NCBI RefSeq assembly: GCF_037201965.1
Contig: NZ_CP147518.1
Location: 1,859,001-1,923,000 of the forward strand
Length of the DNA stretch: 64,000 bases
Direction of reading: 5' to 3'
DNA from: Spirosoma sp. SC4-14
GTDB taxonomy: Bacteria > Bacteroidota > Bacteroidia > Cytophagales > Spirosomataceae
Below are positions 60,027-64,000 of the stretch, in pieces (the first letter of the stretch is position 1; every line of letters begins with the position of its first letter). The translations under genes and the position numbers were made by a program. Below the pieces are notes generated by a model, which had not been told where the DNA came from, made no database searches, and saw only the letters and a program-made list of their open reading frames with translations.

Positions 60027-60851
60027 ATGAAAGCGCAACTAATTTATCTTACTATAGCTGGTGTAATAGCCTTATATTCAGGAGCTACAGCTCAAACGTC
60101 TCAACCAACTTCGGGTACCATCACCTACGAAGGTCTACGCCAGTTCGACCGTTCGCAGATGCGGATGAATATGAATGGACAGGATGTTCGGCCGGGGAGT
60201 GCCGATGCACCCGAGGGGGCACCGGATGTGATTTCGTTTACGCAGAAACTGGTGTTTTCGGGAACAATGGCTAAAGAGCAGCGCGACCGTCCGCAGAATA
60301 TGATGATGCGCCGACGAATGGGCGACGACAACTCGGGAAATGCGGGTGGTGCTCCGCGACCAATGCGTATGACCCCGCCGTTCGACCAGCAAACATATCT
60401 GGATATGGGTAATCGGAAACGAATCGACGTGATGACTGTAACCCGCGATTCGGTCCAGCAGGTGTATCGGGCCGAGCGCCCAATGCCAACCGCAACCGAC
60501 TGGCAAACCAGCGAAAAGACAAAAAAAATAGCTGGTTATGTTTGCCATAAAGCTACCGCTACCCGCCGGAAAGAAACCTATACGATCTGGTATACCACCG
60601 ATCTGCCTTTTACCTACTCGCCCGTAGCCGATCTGACGCCACCCACTGGTGTGGTTCTGCAAATCGAGTCGGATAGTGAATCGTATAAAGCAACGGGTCT
60701 GACGAGTGGTGCTGTCGATGTAGTGGCTGTTGAACCTCCTGCCAATGCGAAAACCATTACATCAGAAGAAATGGAGCAGATTCGCCGGAAAGCAATGGCC
60801 GATTTTCGCCAGCGTATGATGTCGTCTATGCCCGGTTCCGGCCGAAATTAG
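60027..60851 (+). CDS. GLPGLI-family secreted protein
   Basis: The 274-residue protein has a signal peptide (LIYLTIAGVIALYSGATA) and a beta-rich domain with the GLPGLI-like pattern: ISFTQKLVFSGTMAKE, then IAGYVCHKATATRRKETYTI and WYTTDLPFTYSPVADLTPP, with GVVLQIESDSESYKA in the place of the family motif. Its first half has a methionine- and arginine-rich stretch (QNMMMRRRMGDDN). Family proteins are secreted and often lie next to a TonB receptor gene, as here; their function is unknown. The frame is open 13 codons upstream, but ATG at 60027 precedes the signal peptide. Confidence 0.8.
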   Translation: MKAQLIYLTIAGVIALYSGATAQTSQPTSGTITYEGLRQFDRSQMRMNMNGQDVRPGSADAPEGAPDVISFTQKLVFSGTMAKEQRDRPQNMMMRRRMGDDNSGNAGGAPRPMRMTPPFDQQTYLDMGNRKRIDVMTVTRDSVQQVYRAERPMPTATDWQTSEKTKKIAGYVCHKATATRRKETYTIWYTTDLPFTYSPVADLTPPTGVVLQIESDSESYKATGLTSGAVDVVAVEPPANAKTITSEEMEQIRRKAMADFRQRMMSSMPGSGRN

Positions 60852-60878
60852 TCAATGGAAATTGGACATTGGTACAAC

Positions 60879-60911
60879 AGACCTAAAAGGTTTCAAAAAC
60901 CTTTTAGGTCT
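60879..60911. repeat. ACCTAAAAGGT-type hairpin
   Basis: A 15-bp perfect stem (60879-60893 with 60897-60911, AGACCTAAAAGGTTT against AAACCTTTTAGGTCT) lies between the GLPGLI and TonB-receptor genes. It may be a terminator or a common Bacteroidota intergenic repeat. Confidence 0.7.
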
Positions 60912-60980
60912 CGTCTGGCCCGACCTGGTTCATAGCCCATGATGCCAACCCCCGCAACCAATAACCAATTATTAACCACA

Positions 60981-63950
60981 ATGAACTTCATTTGCTACCG
61001 GCATCGGTTGTTAGCGATTGTATGCCTTATTGGTTCACTAATAGGCGTAGCAGCGGTGTCTGCACAGGCTCAGTCGGGTGTTGTAAAAGGCTCCGTCATT
61101 GATTCCGTTACGCGTAAGCCTTTGCTCGAAGCATCGGTGTCGCTGCTATTAGCACGCGATTCATCGCTGGTTACGTTTGGAATCACCGATGGTGAAGGCC
61201 AGTTTATTTTCAAAAATGTTGTTGAAGGCCAATACCGGATTCTGGTTACCTACGTTGGCTATGCAACCCGGGCTAAGCGAGTAACCATAACCCGCGCCGA
61301 TCCGACAGCCGATGCTGGTGCAATTGAACTGATCGCGCAATCGCAGACCCTGAATGAGGTATCGGTACAGGGCGAAAAAGCGCCCATGGCCGTGAAAGGG
61401 GATACACTGGAGTTCAATGCCGGATCGTTTAAAACCCAGCCGAATGCGCAGGTTGAAGAGTTGTTGAAGAAACTTCCCGGAGTTCAGGTCGACCGCGATG
61501 GCAACATTACGGCGCAGGGGCAGACCGTTAAAAAAGTACTGGTTGATGGGAAACCATTTTTTGGTGATGATCCGAAGATGGCAACCCGAAATTTGCCAGC
61601 CGACATTATCGATAAGGTGCAGTTGTTCGATCAGTTGTCGGAGCAGTCGGCATTTTCGGGGGTGGAAGATGGCGATCAGTCTAAAACGATCAACATCACA
61701 ACCAAAAAAGATAAACGGAAAGGTACGTTTGGGCAGCAGTCGATAGCGGGTGGTCCTAAACCCGGCGACGATCCGCGCTATATTGCCAAAGCAACGCTAA
61801 ACCGCTTCGACAATGGGCAGCAGATGTCGATTCTGGGTATGGCCAATAACGTTAACCAGCAGGGTTTTACGGCGCAGGACCTTGGCTTAGGGAGCAACTT
61901 TGGCGGTAGTGGCAACGGTTCGGGTGGCGGCTCAGGATCGGGTAGTGTGAGTCGGAGCGGTGGCAATGGCGGTAGTGGCAGCAGTGGTCAGGTAGGCAAC
62001 AATGCCATCACCAAATCGTGGGCGGGCGGAATCAACTACCGCAATAGCTTCGGCAAAAAAGTCGATCTGGCGGGTAGCTACAACATATCGAATACCAACA
62101 CGCTAACCCAGCAGAGCAGCCGCCGGGAAAATATCCTGCCCGGAACCAGTACATCAACTACTCGCTCCGACTCAACCTTTGTGCGTAATCAGACCAACGG
62201 TTCCGATAATACTAACACCAACAACCGGTTCAATCTGCGACTCGATTACCGGATTGATTCACTGACGACAATTCGGGTAATTCCGAATCTGTCGTGGTTA
62301 CAATCCGACTATCAGAACGGAAGTGATTCGCGTACGGTCAATGGAGGGGGAGCTACAACGAACACCAGCACAACCAATTATCATTCGAATGGAAATGGCT
62401 TCAATGGAAATAATTCGGTGCTGTTGTTCCGAAAGTTTCAGAAGAAGGGACGGACATTTTCGGTCAACTGGAATGTAGCCCTCAATAACCAGAATAGCCT
62501 GGGTATTAACCAATCGGTTACGCAGTCGACAACCCCCTTGTCGGCAACAACCGGGGCACCCGATAGTCAGACGGGTACGGGTGGGTTATACACACAAAGG
62601 ATCAACCAGCAGAATGATCAGCAGACACGAGCGATGACGAATACCATCAACGTATCGTATACCGAACCGTTGTCGATGCGGCAAACCCTCGAACTCCATT
62701 ACAATCTGTCGAACAATCATAACGAGTCGAACCGGGCAGTTACTGATTTCAACGAAGCAACTGCACAATACGATCGGGCCAATGCGGCACTGAGCAATAA
62801 TTTTGTTAATACATACATGACCAATCGGGCGGGCTTGACGTGGCAAACCAAACGCTTGAAGTACACCTACGCGTTTGGAGTTGATGCACAGCAGGCCAGT
62901 CTGAATTCGAATAACCTGAGCCGCGACACTACGCTGAGCCGCACGTTTACGAACCTGCTGCCGAATGCGTTGTTTACTTACAACTTCGCTAAAAACACAC
63001 GGCTCCGGTTCAACTATCGTACGCGGATCAATGCGCCATCGGTAAATCAGTTACAGCCCGTACCGAACAATACGAATCCGCTGAATATTCAGTTGGGCAA
63101 TGCCAATCTACAGCCCGAATATAGCCATACGATTTCGCTGAATTTTAACCGCTTCGACCCGTCTACATTCCGTAACCTGTTTGCATCGATCAACGCCAGC
63201 CGGACGGATAACAAAATCGTGAACTCAACGTCGTTTACATCCTCGGGCGCACAAACAACCCGGCCCGTAAATACCAATGGCTATTATACGCTAAGTGGCT
63301 TTCTGGCACTGGGTCGTTCGATTAAAATTGACGAACATCGCATTAATATCAATCTGAATACCAACGCAACCTACAACCGGGGAACCAGCTTTGTGAACAG
63401 TCGTCCGAATCTGGCTCAGAACTGGCTCATAGGCGAAGGGTTGAGTTTGAACACCAACATCAACGACAAACTAGACCTTAATCTGGCTGGAACCATTAAC
63501 CTGCAATCGGCCAAATATTCGTTGCAGCCGCAGCAGAATACCACGTTTCTGAACCAGACCGGCACGCTGGATCTGTTCTATCAGTTACCGTTCCGGTTTG
63601 CATTTACCACCAATGTTACATATAATCATTACGGTGGCCAGTCGGGTAGTTATAATCAGTCGTTTACATTGCTGAATATGGCCCTGGCCCGTCAGTTGTT
63701 CAAACAGAAGCAGGGTGAACTGCGGTTTCAGGTCTTCGATTTGCTGAATCAGAACCGGAGTATTGTTCGTAACGTAACCGATACCTACGTAGAAGAAGTG
63801 CAGAGCCGGGTACTGAATCGCTATTTTACGCTGAGTTTTGTGTATAACCTGCGCCAGTTCAGTGCCGGGTTTACACCGCCCACCAACAACCGCTATAACC
63901 GGCAGGGTATGGGTGGCGATGGCGGTCGGGGGTTCCGGCGCAACGACTAA
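60981..63950 (+). CDS. TonB-dependent receptor/outer-membrane beta-barrel with carboxypeptidase-regulatory domain
   Basis: The 989-residue protein begins with a signal peptide (IVCLIGSLIGVAAVSAQAQ), a CarboxypepD_reg-like domain (GVVKGSVIDSVTRKPLLEAS) and then a plug-like segment (VEELLKKLPGVQVDRDGNIT, KKVLVDGKPFFGDDPKMATR). It continues into a large barrel with long Asn/Thr/Gly/Ser-rich loops (for example GGSGNGSGGGSGSGS near residue 310). Its ending differs from SusC proteins. It is the outer-membrane receptor paired with the GLPGLI protein upstream. The frame opens 14 codons earlier, but the signal peptide starts at 60981. The substrate is unknown. Confidence 0.88.
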   Translation: MNFICYRHRLLAIVCLIGSLIGVAAVSAQAQSGVVKGSVIDSVTRKPLLEASVSLLLARDSSLVTFGITDGEGQFIFKNVVEGQYRILVTYVGYATRAKRVTITRADPTADAGAIELIAQSQTLNEVSVQGEKAPMAVKGDTLEFNAGSFKTQPNAQVEELLKKLPGVQVDRDGNITAQGQTVKKVLVDGKPFFGDDPKMATRNLPADIIDKVQLFDQLSEQSAFSGVEDGDQSKTINITTKKDKRKGTFGQQSIAGGPKPGDDPRYIAKATLNRFDNGQQMSILGMANNVNQQGFTAQDLGLGSNFGGSGNGSGGGSGSGSVSRSGGNGGSGSSGQVGNNAITKSWAGGINYRNSFGKKVDLAGSYNISNTNTLTQQSSRRENILPGTSTSTTRSDSTFVRNQTNGSDNTNTNNRFNLRLDYRIDSLTTIRVIPNLSWLQSDYQNGSDSRTVNGGGATTNTSTTNYHSNGNGFNGNNSVLLFRKFQKKGRTFSVNWNVALNNQNSLGINQSVTQSTTPLSATTGAPDSQTGTGGLYTQRINQQNDQQTRAMTNTINVSYTEPLSMRQTLELHYNLSNNHNESNRAVTDFNEATAQYDRANAALSNNFVNTYMTNRAGLTWQTKRLKYTYAFGVDAQQASLNSNNLSRDTTLSRTFTNLLPNALFTYNFAKNTRLRFNYRTRINAPSVNQLQPVPNNTNPLNIQLGNANLQPEYSHTISLNFNRFDPSTFRNLFASINASRTDNKIVNSTSFTSSGAQTTRPVNTNGYYTLSGFLALGRSIKIDEHRININLNTNATYNRGTSFVNSRPNLAQNWLIGEGLSLNTNINDKLDLNLAGTINLQSAKYSLQPQQNTTFLNQTGTLDLFYQLPFRFAFTTNVTYNHYGGQSGSYNQSFTLLNMALARQLFKQKQGELRFQVFDLLNQNRSIVRNVTDTYVEEVQSRVLNRYFTLSFVYNLRQFSAGFTPPTNNRYNRQGMGGDGGRGFRRND

Positions 63951-64000
63951 TAAGGCTTCGATAGCCTTTGCTCAACAGCGCCTGCCTGGCATTTTGATGC
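63951..64000. other. Short end of window
   Basis: These 50 bases after the receptor stop show no gene or structure that I can support. Confidence 0.4.

Overview
The window looks like a chromosome segment from a Cytophagales-type Bacteroidota, most like Spirosoma or a close relative. This rests on the SusC/SusD pair, a GLPGLI-type protein next to a large TonB-dependent receptor, lipoproteins with short lipoboxes, TAnnTTTG-type promoter motifs instead of strong Shine-Dalgarno sites, and the families present (DUF1338, DUF4260, DUF3891, PhoPQ-activated protein). The genus is an inference. I saw no rRNA, tRNA or CRISPR array.

Layout. (1) 133-16269, minus strand: one long Wzx/Wzy-type exopolysaccharide or capsule operon. 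It runs from Wza and Wzc through the initiating sugar transferase, flippase, four glycosyltransferases, a polymerase/ligase-like membrane protein and an unusually rich set of acyl-transfer genes (three left-handed beta-helix transferases, one acyltransferase-3, one MBOAT with its SGNH partner), ending at a strong hairpin at 69-101. (2) 16809-24175: a beta-barrel/lipoprotein pair, dipeptide epimerase with a PLP enzyme, a small lipoprotein, a secreted TIM-barrel protein and a DUF1338 enzyme. (3) 24274-27281: acyl-ACP thioesterase and an OmpR-type two-component system. (4) 27842-34136: a block that looks like stress functions (copper-binding four-helix protein, general stress flavin-fold protein, DUF3891, glycogen debranching enzyme, DUF2383, DUF3140, DUF2945, OmpA lipoprotein). 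(5) 34567-47183: secreted hydrolase, di-haem peroxidase, then SusC/SusD with ceramidase, PhoPQ-activated protein and glycerophosphodiesterase, possibly scavenging lipid- or phosphodiester-type substrates. (6) 47253-48936: small genes and a decayed remnant.

(7) 49164-55850: an AT-rich accessory island. It holds a bacterial Roco gene (leucine-rich repeats, Roc GTPase, COR and a C-terminal module that may be a nuclease) split about 21 codons from its start by an IS4-family element with a clean target duplication. Upstream of it lie an IS5-family element with a frameshift, an IS630-family element with a frameshift, and an IS5 relic. This Roco gene is the best candidate here for an under-described conflict or defence system. 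The IS4 transposase frame ends in a single stop codon that is directly in frame with the rest of the Roco gene.

(8) 56021-63950: SDR-type NAD-binding protein, DUF4260 membrane protein, AraC regulator, frameshifted Uma2 nuclease-like gene overlapping a vitamin B12-binding-type protein, then a GLPGLI protein and a TonB-dependent receptor. Throughout, the gaps between genes carry long, nearly perfect inverted repeats, several of them related to each other; one copies the last codons of a gene in reverse.
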